Assembly: GCA_021813685.1 (NCBI GenBank)
Contig: JAKAJS010000197.1
Coordinates: 1-61,113, forward strand
From: Deltaproteobacteria bacterium
Lineage (GTDB): Bacteria; Desulfobacterota; Syntrophobacteria; Syntrophobacterales; Syntrophobacteraceae
Length of the DNA stretch: 61,113 nt
Reading direction: 5' to 3'
Made by a program: the position numbers and the translations under genes. Below the pieces are notes generated by a model. That model was not told where the DNA came from. It searched no databases and saw only the letters and a program-made list of their open reading frames with translations. Below, piece by piece: positions 25,474 to 32,646 of this stretch. Position 1 is the first letter of the stretch; each line of letters begins with the position of its first letter.

Positions 25474-25965
25474 CTACGACTGTTCTTCGGTGCGGCAGGA
25501 TATTCTGTCCTCAATGGCCCAGTCGGAAACGTCGATGTATTTGAAAGCGCCCGAGCCGTCGGGAAGAATAACGCGGCTGATTCCCGCGTTTATGATCACT
25601 CGCTTGCAGAGAAGGCAGGGAATGACCGGGGAGGCCAGTTGTCCCGTCGCCACTTCCACGCCCGTCAGGTAGAGATCCGCGTCTGTCATGTCCAGCCGCG
25701 AGGCATGGATAACGGCGTTCATCTCCGCATGAACCGCCCGGCACAGTTCATAATTCTGCCCGGAGGGAATGTTTCTTTGCTGCCGGATGCAGTAGCCGAG
25801 ATCGATGCAATTGGTAGTCAGACGCGGGGCGCCGTTATAGCCGGTGCTGATTATCTGGTCGTTTTTGACGATAACCGCTCCGAACCGCCTCCGTAAACAG
25901 GTGCTCCGCATCGCCACCGCCATGGCGATATCCAGGTAATACTGGCTTTTAGTCGGCCTTTTCAC
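25474..25965 (-). CDS. Deoxycytidylate deaminase family protein
   Basis: About 163 residues. Zinc-site motifs are ELCRAVHAEMNAVIHASR (His-Ala-Glu) and SPVIPCLLCKRVIINAG (Pro-Cys-x2-Cys), in the order and spacing of dCMP deaminase/ComEB. It converts dCMP to dUMP for thymidylate synthesis. A GTG at 25965 is preceded by GGAAGGGAG at 7 nt; an upstream in-frame ATG at 25992 falls in the GGAAGC repeat and is less likely. Confidence 0.87.
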   Translation of the reverse strand: MKRPTKSQYYLDIAMAVAMRSTCLRRRFGAVIVKNDQIISTGYNGAPRLTTNCIDLGYCIRQQRNIPSGQNYELCRAVHAEMNAVIHASRLDMTDADLYLTGVEVATGQLASPVIPCLLCKRVIINAGISRVILPDGSGAFKYIDVSDWAIEDRISCRTEEQS

Positions 25966-25975
25966 GTTTATCTCC

Positions 25976-26010
25976 CTTCCTGCTTCCTGCATCCCGCTTC
26001 CCGCTCCTGT
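25976..26010 (-). repeat. GGAAGC purine-rich repeat, inverted relative to 23583
   Basis: On the minus strand GGAGCGGGAAGCGGGATGCA then GGAAGCAGGAAGGGAG. It supplies the ribosome binding site of the dCMP deaminase gene. It is related to the direct copy at 23583-23612. Confidence 0.55.
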
Positions 26011-26171
26011 ATTTAGAACACCAACAGGCAGGAATTCAACCCGAAAATGAAAGCTATTTTCCCGTTGACTTTGAGCGGGCCATCACATAAGCATTCCACC
26101 ATGTGGTTTAATTATTTCGCATGCTGTGTGGCGCAGATCCGGAAATTCTTTGTCGACGAAAAGGCGTTCCA

Positions 26172-27122
26172 ATGGCTCAAAAAGAAATGTATGACGTTGT
26201 TATCATAGGAGGGGGGCCTGCGGGTCTTACGGCGGGAATCTATGCCAAACGGGCGGCCCTCGATGCGGTGCTTGTCGAAAAGGGCGTTCCTGGCGGGCAG
26301 GCCTCCATTACGAAGGGAGTGGAAAACTATCCCGGGTTTATCGAAATCGGGGGGTTCGAACTTTCCGATAAATTTTATCAGCATGCCCTGTCCTACGACC
26401 TGGAGACAATCCGCGATGAGGTCACAACGGTTGAACCGGGAAGCGAATTCCACTCGGTACGACTTGCCGGCGGGGAAGTGCTCCGGGCGCACAGTATAAT
26501 TCTTGCTGCAGGGGGAACAGCCCGAAAATTGAATGTCCCCGGCGAGCTCGAAAATTTCGGAAGGGGCGTTTCCTACTGCGCCACATGCGATGGTTTTTTC
26601 TTTCGCGACAAGGTCGTGTGCGTGATCGGGGGAGGCGACACTGCGCTCGAAGATGCGCTCTATCTGGCCAAGATCACCAAACACGTCTATCTGATTCATC
26701 GGCGCGACGAGTTTCGGGGAAGCAGGATTTTGCAGCAGCGCATATTCGCAGAACCTCGTGTTGAAATCATTTTGAATACGATTCCCACCTCGATTCTCTC
26801 CGATGACAACGGCGTGCGTGGTGTAGCCCTCAAAAACACCGTGACGGGGGAAGAAAAAGAACTCCCGGTGGACGGCGCCTTCATCTTCGTGGGCTTTTCG
26901 CCCAATAGCTCCCTCGTTCCTGCGGGGGTCAAAATGAGCGCCTCGGGCTATGTGGTGACCGACGACAAGCTCGAGACCACCATCCCCGGTATTTTTTGCG
27001 CCGGGGATCTGCGGGAAAATTTCGCCAAGCAGATTGTAATAGCCGCCTCCGAAGGGTGCATTGCCGCCCTGGCTGCGGCTCGCTACGTCGAGACAAGAAA
27101 GGGGCGCGCAAAGCTCGCTTAA
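26172..27122 (+). CDS. trxB: Thioredoxin reductase
   Basis: 316 residues. FAD-binding YDVVIIGGGPAGLTAGIYAK at the start, the redox-active CATCDGFFF (Cys-Ala-Thr-Cys), the NADPH site VCVIGGGDTALEDALYLA, and the C-terminal PGIFCAGDLRENFAKQIVIA with the ATGD-like flavin motif are all present in TrxB order. It keeps thioredoxin reduced in the cytoplasm. The ATG at 26172 starts the conserved region; upstream codons in frame are not family-like. A small membrane protein gene begins 11 bp after its stop. Confidence 0.94.
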   Translation: MAQKEMYDVVIIGGGPAGLTAGIYAKRAALDAVLVEKGVPGGQASITKGVENYPGFIEIGGFELSDKFYQHALSYDLETIRDEVTTVEPGSEFHSVRLAGGEVLRAHSIILAAGGTARKLNVPGELENFGRGVSYCATCDGFFFRDKVVCVIGGGDTALEDALYLAKITKHVYLIHRRDEFRGSRILQQRIFAEPRVEIILNTIPTSILSDDNGVRGVALKNTVTGEEKELPVDGAFIFVGFSPNSSLVPAGVKMSASGYVVTDDKLETTIPGIFCAGDLRENFAKQIVIAASEGCIAALAAARYVETRKGRAKLA

Positions 27123-27133
27123 GTTGCCGGCCA

Positions 27134-27505
27134 GTGAAGAAGCAAAGGGAAGCAACAGGGGCAAACAGCTCGCTTCGGACATGGTTCTATAGAAGCGCCA
27201 TGGCCGTTCTGATAGTTGGCCTTATCGGTGCGGCGCTTATCTTCTACAAGTCCTCGGCAGACCGTTTGCAGGAATACCCGGACAGGGCAGGGCAGGTTCT
27301 GCCCTCGCCTGATAATTCGAAGCAGTATCTTCGCCAAATGGAGCTCTACGGCGGCACGGCGAACGTGCTCGCCTACAAGTTCAGAACCTGGTTTATCGGC
27401 TTGTGGCGGGGGACCACACTTGCTTACACGATAATCTTTCTGACCCTCCTGGTGTCTTCGGGGCTCTTCTATGTGGCTTCCTGTCTGCCTCGGGATAAAC
27501 CCTGA
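27134..27505 (+). CDS. Small membrane protein of unknown function
   Basis: About 123 residues from a GTG at 27134, 11 bp after trxB; an ATG at 27200 would give 101 residues. Two hydrophobic segments (MAVLIVGLIGAALIF near the start, TLAYTIIFLTLLVSSGLFYV near the end) flank a hydrophilic loop of about 60 residues, so both termini are probably on the same side. No family was recognised. It is likely co-transcribed with trxB. Confidence 0.6.
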   Translation: MKKQREATGANSSLRTWFYRSAMAVLIVGLIGAALIFYKSSADRLQEYPDRAGQVLPSPDNSKQYLRQMELYGGTANVLAYKFRTWFIGLWRGTTLAYTIIFLTLLVSSGLFYVASCLPRDKP

Positions 27506-27547
27506 TTGCATCCGGGCGGAAGGCTTTTCCTGTGCGGCGCGTTGCGC

Positions 27548-27553
27548 TATAAT
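27548..27553 (+). promoter_or_regulatory. Possible -10 element before the HlyD operon
   Basis: TATAAT, 180 bp before the HlyD start, with only a weak TTTTCC 17 nt upstream. A GCGTAGT/ACTACGC hairpin lies in the leader near 27639-27666. The 227 bp between the genes hold no coding sequence. Confidence 0.3.
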
Positions 27554-27732
27554 GAGCGCAATTCAATGGAAAAACGTGAATTTGTTTTGCGGGGCCTGTT
27601 TAGCTCTTAATTTCGATAAAAACCGAACCACCGAGGGGCGTAGTTCTCCAAACGCGGGACTACGCATCCTCGACGCAGGGTTGAGGTGGAGGGGGTATCC
27701 CCTTGCCGACTCGATCCGGAGGTCGCGGAATA

Positions 27733-28791
27733 GTGTCACCATTCTTGAGAAAATACAAAATTGCCGCCCTTGCCGCCCTTGCGGTACTCATTGTCGGATG
27801 TATCGTCTACCGGGTAACCAGCCGCCCGCAGTCGCTGGTGCTCACGGGAATAGTCGATACCGACGAGGTGCAGGTGGGCCCCCTTGTGCAGGGGCGTATC
27901 GAAAAACTTCTGGTTCAGCGGGGCGATTCGGTCAAAAAAGGCCAGTTGCTTGCCGTGATCCAGCCACAGGAATTACAGGCGGACTCGGCCTTTTATGTGA
28001 ACAGCGAAAAGGAGTATGCGGCGCAGAAAGAGCAGGCGCAGGCCGAGCTGCAGTATCTGGAGGCGCAGACGCGCGAGCAGATCCGGCAGGCAAAGGCGAG
28101 TCTTGCGATGCACAACGCCGATGTAGTTCAGGCGAAAGCCGATCTCGATTTTGCCAAACACAACCTGGACCGAGCCAAAACGCTTCGGGCGAGCAACGCC
28201 AATTCGGTTCAGGATCTGGATCAGGCGCGCACCAATTACGATGCGGCAAGAGCGCACGTCAGTTCGCTTCTCGAACAGGTGAGGGCCTCGCAGGCCGCAC
28301 TGGCCCTGGCGGAAGCCAATAAGGTGCAAATAGCCGCGAGAAAAGCGGCTCTGGCCTCCAGTCTTCATCATCTGGCCGCGGCCCGCGCGCAGACCGAGAA
28401 GGCCAATGTGGTTCTGGGCTACACGGAGGTGCGCGCGCCCATTAACGGCATAGTCGACGTTCGCGTTTCCCTGCAGGGCGAGGTGGTGAGCCCCGGCCAG
28501 ACGATCGTCACTCTGATCGATCCGAACGACCTGTGGGTGCGGGCCGATGTTCCCGAGAGCTACATCGACCGTATCCGTCTGGGCCAAAAGCTGACCGTGC
28601 GTCTTCCCTCCGGCGCCACACGGGTGGGGACCGTGATTTACCGGGGCGTTGACGCAGGCTATGCGACCCAGCGTGATGTGAGCCAGACCAAGCGCGACAT
28701 CAAAACCTTTGAAATCCGTTTGCGCTGCGACAACCACGATCGCAGCCTGGCCCTGGGGATGACCGCCTATGTCGTCCTTCCGGTGAGGTAG
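27733..28791 (+). CDS. HlyD/YbhG-type membrane fusion protein
   Basis: 352 residues from a GTG at 27733 with GGAGG 10 nt upstream. One N-terminal membrane anchor (KIAALAALAVLIVGCIVYRV) is followed by the barrel-lipoyl half motif GPLVQGRIEKLLVQRGDSVK, a long coiled-coil hairpin (residues 80-200, rich in Ala, Gln and Lys), the second lipoyl half YTEVRAPINGIVDVRVSLQG, and a beta-barrel DLWVRADVPESY. The form is that of the periplasmic adaptor of a YbhFSR-type ABC exporter. It is the first gene of a three-gene operon with 5-6 bp spacing to the next genes. Confidence 0.9.
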   Translation: MSPFLRKYKIAALAALAVLIVGCIVYRVTSRPQSLVLTGIVDTDEVQVGPLVQGRIEKLLVQRGDSVKKGQLLAVIQPQELQADSAFYVNSEKEYAAQKEQAQAELQYLEAQTREQIRQAKASLAMHNADVVQAKADLDFAKHNLDRAKTLRASNANSVQDLDQARTNYDAARAHVSSLLEQVRASQAALALAEANKVQIAARKAALASSLHHLAAARAQTEKANVVLGYTEVRAPINGIVDVRVSLQGEVVSPGQTIVTLIDPNDLWVRADVPESYIDRIRLGQKLTVRLPSGATRVGTVIYRGVDAGYATQRDVSQTKRDIKTFEIRLRCDNHDRSLALGMTAYVVLPVR

Positions 28792-28796
28792 GGCAA

Positions 28797-29822
28797 ATGG
28801 CGGTTTGCGCATCTCCTGGTGTTTCCCGTCCGGATTGTGCTGTCGCAGTCGAAGAGCTCACCAAGTCTTTCGGCAATTTTGTGGCAGTCGATCATTTGAG
28901 CTTTACGGTGGGCCACGGCGAGGTATTCGGCCTGCTTGGGCCAAACGGCGCAGGCAAATCCACGCTCATCCGCATGCTCACGACTCTTGTGACTCCAACT
29001 TCGGGCAGCGCCCGCATAGCGGGCTTCGACGTGGTCAGTTGCCCCAAAGAGGTGCGGCGCGCCATCGGGGTGATCCCGCAGGCGATGACCTCCGATCTCG
29101 ACTTGAGCGCGGAGGAAAACATGTCGATATTCGCCAAGTTCTACAACATTCCGCGCGACAGGCGCCGCAAAATCATTGCGAAGCTCCTGGAAGCTGTCGA
29201 TCTGGCCCAGTGGGCCGATAAACCCGTGAAGATGTTTTCCGGCGGCATGCGGCGAAGACTCGAAATTGCGCGCGGGCTGGTAAATGAACCGAAAGTCTTC
29301 TTTCTCGACGAACCCACTACCGGACTCGACCCCGTCTCGCGGGTCTCCGTGTGGGAGATGCTTGCGCGTCTGAAAGAAGAGGGCGATCTTACGATCCTCA
29401 TAACCACCCATTACATGGACGAAGCCGATAGACTCTGTGACCGCATCGCCATTGTGGATCACGGCAAACTCGTGGCCCTCGATTCACCGCTCAAGCTCAA
29501 GGCGTCGGTGCCGGGAACAAACGTGATCGAGGTGAGTTTTTCAAAGACCCCCGACGGCTGGCTTCAGGTGCTCGAGGCGCTCCCCGATGTTGCCGAGGTG
29601 AAGGCCGAAGACCATATCTATCGAATCGCCTCGCATAACGGCTCGCGCACCGCAGTCGCCCTCATGGACGCGGCCCGGAGCGCCGATACGGCCATTGCGT
29701 CTCTTTCCGTGCAAAGCACAACCCTTGACGACGTCTTCGTCCACTACACCGGCAGACAGCTTCGCGACGGGCTGCAGGCTCCCGTGGCCAGCGACAGCCC
29801 GTTTATCATGAGAAGGGAATGA
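28797..29822 (+). CDS. ABC exporter ATP-binding protein (DrrA/YbhF-type)
   Basis: 341 residues. Walker A FGLLGPNGAGKSTLIRML, Q-loop GVIPQAMTSDLDLSAEENM, signature MFSGGMRRRLEIARGL, Walker B KVFFLDEPTTGLDPVSRVSV, and H-loop ILITTHYMDEADRLCDR are complete. It has a single nucleotide-binding domain followed by a C-terminal DrrA-like part, so it must dimerise. It begins 5 bp after the adaptor gene and is followed 6 bp later by its permease. The substrate is unknown; a drug or lipid is usual for this group. Confidence 0.93.
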   Translation: MAVCASPGVSRPDCAVAVEELTKSFGNFVAVDHLSFTVGHGEVFGLLGPNGAGKSTLIRMLTTLVTPTSGSARIAGFDVVSCPKEVRRAIGVIPQAMTSDLDLSAEENMSIFAKFYNIPRDRRRKIIAKLLEAVDLAQWADKPVKMFSGGMRRRLEIARGLVNEPKVFFLDEPTTGLDPVSRVSVWEMLARLKEEGDLTILITTHYMDEADRLCDRIAIVDHGKLVALDSPLKLKASVPGTNVIEVSFSKTPDGWLQVLEALPDVAEVKAEDHIYRIASHNGSRTAVALMDAARSADTAIASLSVQSTTLDDVFVHYTGRQLRDGLQAPVASDSPFIMRRE

Positions 29823-29828
29823 TCGTTT

Positions 29829-30953
29829 ATGAAAGATGCCTGGAGCCGTATATGGGCACTCATCGAACGGGACCTGCGCCGTTTTCGGCGAAGCCCCACG
29901 CTGATGGTGGTCTCGATGATCCTGCCCCTCGTCCAGCTCATTGTTCTGGGAAATGCGTTCGGAGGAAAGATAAAGAACCTGAAACTCGGCGTGGTCGACC
30001 AGGATTACCGACAGCCCGCCGTGAGGCTGAAGGGAATGCTAAACGCCGTGACGGTCAATGCCCAGACCTTCCGGCCCGTTCCCTATTCCGACATGGGACA
30101 GGCCATGCGCGACCTGAAAAACGGTAAACTCAACGCGGTCCTGAACATCCCCCCCGATTTTTCGCGCTACGACCTCTCGGGCCAAAACCCTACGGTTGCC
30201 CTGATCGTCGATAACACCGACCAGTTCAGCTCTTCGGCCCTTACCACGAGTCTCACCGATCTGCTTCAAGCCTACGACGCCAAACCCTCTTTTTCGCGCC
30301 AGAACCATGACGCGACACTTTCAGTCGTCGAAGTCTACCCTTATGTGCCTTATATCCAGTTTTTTCTGCCCGGAACCATCGTGCTCGCCGTCTTTATTTC
30401 CTGCATGATCGGAGGCGGCATAATGTACATAGACGATAAGGCGCGGGGCCTGCACGAAGGATACCTCACAACGCCTCTCACCAAATTCGATCTCATCATG
30501 GGATTTAATCTCTCGGGGGCAATGAAGGCCATGCTCTCCGGCCTCGTGCTCATAACCATCGGCTCTCTTATCGCAGGGATTCCACACCCGCTCGATCCGC
30601 TGCGGCTCGCCAGAATGCTGGTCCTGGTCGCCTTCACCTCACTTGCGCTCATCAGCATGATGTTTCTCATCATGGTGCGGGTAAACGATCCTCTCGTGCC
30701 CCGGGCCATTTTCGGGGTCTTAAACGTCGTGCTGTTTTTCCCGAGCGGCGCCGTTTACCCCATACAAGCCTTTCCTGCCTGGATGAGGGACTTTAGCGTC
30801 GTCAACCCCTTTACCTATGCCGTAGACGGATTCAAATCGCTCGTGTTGAAAAATACCGGCCTTGCCGCCATCTCGGGCGACATCCTGTTTCTCGCCGCCT
30901 TCGCCGTCCTGTCCATGGCGGCGGCTACGCGGCTGTTCCGGCGAACTATCTAG
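29829..30953 (+). CDS. ABC-2 exporter permease (YhhJ/YbhS-type)
   Basis: 374 residues. One N-terminal membrane segment (PTLMVVSMILPLVQLIVLG), a large periplasmic domain of about 150 residues beginning NLKLGVVDQDYRQPAVRLKG, then five hydrophobic segments from YIQFFLPGTIVLAVFISCMI onward, with LRLARMLVLVAFTSLALISM and the FFPSGAVYPIQAFPAWM re-entrant region. This is the organisation of YbhS/YbhR-like permeases. Last gene of the HlyD/ABC operon; the large palindrome at 30970 follows its stop and probably terminates the transcript. Confidence 0.9.
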   Translation: MKDAWSRIWALIERDLRRFRRSPTLMVVSMILPLVQLIVLGNAFGGKIKNLKLGVVDQDYRQPAVRLKGMLNAVTVNAQTFRPVPYSDMGQAMRDLKNGKLNAVLNIPPDFSRYDLSGQNPTVALIVDNTDQFSSSALTTSLTDLLQAYDAKPSFSRQNHDATLSVVEVYPYVPYIQFFLPGTIVLAVFISCMIGGGIMYIDDKARGLHEGYLTTPLTKFDLIMGFNLSGAMKAMLSGLVLITIGSLIAGIPHPLDPLRLARMLVLVAFTSLALISMMFLIMVRVNDPLVPRAIFGVLNVVLFFPSGAVYPIQAFPAWMRDFSVVNPFTYAVDGFKSLVLKNTGLAAISGDILFLAAFAVLSMAAATRLFRRTI

Positions 30954-30969
30954 GGGAAGAGAAAAGCGG

Positions 30970-31142
30970 AAAAGCGCGGGGGCTTGTGCCCCCTGCACCC
31001 CCACGCCGCTGCGCGGCTCAGTTTGGCGCTTGCGGCGTCGGCCTTTGGCCGGCGCCGCAAGCGCCAAGCGGTCGGTCCTCACACGCGTTGCGCGTGAGGA
31101 CCGAATCCCGGGGGTGCAGGGGGCGAAAGCCCCCGCGCTTTT
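30970..31142. repeat. Multi-arm palindrome of 173 bp between convergent genes
   Basis: The outer arms 30970-31002 and 31110-31142 are complementary apart from a TTGT/GAAA internal loop: AAAAGCGCGGGGGC and GCCCCCTGCACCCCC pair with GGGGGTGCAGGGGGC and GCCCCCGCGCTTTT. Each outer arm can also fold alone (GGGGGC-TTGT-GCCCCC; GGGGGC-GAAA-GCCCCC). Inside are three further hairpins: GCCGC/GCGGC (near 31005), a perfect 15-bp stem TTGGCGCTTGCGGCG (31023-31037) with 31053-31067 plus GGCC/GGCC at its tip, and a CGGTCCTC/GAGGACCG stem with ACGCG/CGCGT at its tip (31073-31103). Part of it recurs at 36787 and 60980. Confidence 0.85.
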
Positions 31143-31161
31143 AGCTCCTGCGCTCTTCCTC

Positions 31162-32109
31162 TTACAAAGGAGCGCGATCTGCGCTCAGGCGTACAGACTG
31201 CGCGCTGTTCGTCGAGGCCGCTCCGAATTCCTGCGCCCAATAGTAGCGATAGGCTGTTGCTCCGTTTTCGGCATCGCCCACGCCGGTCTGGGTGAAGGTG
31301 GAGTTCATGATGTTAGCGCGGTGGCCCGGGCTGCTGAAGAGGCATTCGAACGCCTCGGCCGGTGTCGAGACCCCGGCGGCCAGATTTTCTCCTACCACCG
31401 AAACCGGGTAGCCGCAGTCGAAGACATTCTGCCAGAACTGTTCGCCATCGCTTAGTTCATGCGCAAAATAGTTGTGGCTTGCCATGTCCGTTGCATGGCG
31501 TCGGGCGGCTTCGGCGAGCTGGTCGCTGTATTCCAGGCTCTGCAGTCCGTCGGCCTCCCGCTCGAGATTCACCAGCTCGAGGAGTCTGCGTGCATCCGAG
31601 GTCGCTCCGGCCCCCCTGTCCAATCCGCCGGTACCCGACTGGCATGCTATTTCCCGGATGATATAGTCCCGGGGATCACTCGACACGGGATTTTTCATCA
31701 CTGAGACGGGGCGAATCTGGATTATGGACGAGGGCAGATAGACCGAGCCGAAAATGAGACCGTCCCGCACAACCAGGACCACCCGGCCCCCTTGTACTCC
31801 CTCGATTGCGCCCGTCCACATCAAAAAGCCGTCAGGTCCGTGTACATCTTGTTTTTGAAGGGCCGTCAGATGCAGGTTGCCAAAGAGTTGGAGCTGAATC
31901 GAATTCACGCTCGACCGGTATAAAAGCTTGTCCGGACTCAGTTGCGCAATGCGTTGCCTGAGGACCACGCGGCTTAGCGGCTGCAAGGTCGCGAGGGCTC
32001 CCTGAGTTGTTCCGGAAGACTCGCTGACCAGCAGCACCGAAGAGTGCGCAACAGGCGCCAGAAACAGCAGGCTACAAAAAACGATGGCCGCACAAAATCT
32101 CGATTTCAT
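31162..32109 (-). CDS. Secreted CAP (SCP/PR-1-like) domain protein
   Basis: 315 residues with a signal peptide (FCAAIVFCSLLFLAPVAHSS). Residues 30-170 form a beta-rich N-terminal region not recognised (it includes GFLMWTGAIEGVQGGRVVLV). The C-terminal CAP domain has LLELVNLEREADGLQSLEYS, AARRHATDMASHNYFAHE, VVGENLAAGVSTPAEAF and SSPGHRANIMN, including the His and Glu residues of the CAP cavity. Bacterial CAP proteins are secreted and of largely unknown function. It is transcribed toward the ABC exporter operon, with the palindrome between. Confidence 0.85.
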   Translation of the reverse strand: MKSRFCAAIVFCSLLFLAPVAHSSVLLVSESSGTTQGALATLQPLSRVVLRQRIAQLSPDKLLYRSSVNSIQLQLFGNLHLTALQKQDVHGPDGFLMWTGAIEGVQGGRVVLVVRDGLIFGSVYLPSSIIQIRPVSVMKNPVSSDPRDYIIREIACQSGTGGLDRGAGATSDARRLLELVNLEREADGLQSLEYSDQLAEAARRHATDMASHNYFAHELSDGEQFWQNVFDCGYPVSVVGENLAAGVSTPAEAFECLFSSPGHRANIMNSTFTQTGVGDAENGATAYRYYWAQEFGAASTNSAQSVRLSADRAPL

Positions 32110-32419
32110 GGTCGTTTCCCCCGCATCCGCATCGGCTTGATGGGCCCTTCGGCCCCTTACCGGTTTTGGGTTGGGACTCCCCTTGTTTTACAGGGAGTCA
32201 TCGGGAAATGAGGCAAACGCCATGCCTGCCGGGACTTTTGGATACACAATCAATTTATGCTGATATATCAGTACTATAATTTCGGACTGCAATGGACGCA
32301 CCCATAGCGCTTGCCTTGGTTGACTCCGAGTGCGAGATTTAAATGTCACTTTCGTAATTGGAGGTCGTAATTAAAAATTCTGTTTCTCTCTGATTGGAAA
32401 AGTTAGGCAGGCGATTCGC
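32110..32419. other. 310-bp AT-richer gap; leader of the CAP gene
   Basis: No coding sequence. Two small hairpins lie in the CAP gene leader: GGGCC/GGCCC (32142-32155) and GACTCCC/GGGAGTC (32175-32199). The rest (32220-32410) is AT-richer than the surroundings and shows no feature I can name. Confidence 0.5.
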
Positions 32420-32629
32420 TCACGTCAAGCGTGCATATATTCTGGCGCCTTCGGTCAATGCGCCCTCGAGTCCCACGGCGAAGCCGTATTGGTCTACGAC
32501 GAGGACCTGCCCGGCCATCGCGGCGGTGTAGAGGCTCTGATCGCAGGCGAGGAGGGCATGCTTCACCGTCATGCCCTGGTAGATGGTAACCTTTCGATCG
32601 TTTACGAAAACTTCGATCCGCTCGTTCAC
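32420..32629 (-). CDS. Small protein with ubiquitin/ThiS-like appearance
   Basis: 69 residues from a GTG at 32629, 17 bp after the 5'-nucleotidase stop, so probably the last gene of that operon. The start MNERIEVFVNDRKVTIYQGM then TVKHALLACD resembles the first hairpin and helix of beta-grasp proteins (the NG-K-V-x-x-x-x-G-x-T-x-x-x-A pattern of ThiS and 2Fe-2S domains), but there are no cluster cysteines and no C-terminal Gly-Gly. Function unknown. Coding status is supported by position and pattern only. Confidence 0.55.
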   Translation of the reverse strand: MNERIEVFVNDRKVTIYQGMTVKHALLACDQSLYTAAMAGQVLVVDQYGFAVGLEGALTEGARIYARLT

Positions 32630-32646
32630 TGTAACCCTTCCCGGGG

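Noticed and set aside
32110-32200. A c-di-GMP riboswitch in the CAP gene leader
   Set aside because: Hairpins are present, but the conserved loop sequences of the GEMM motif could not be found.
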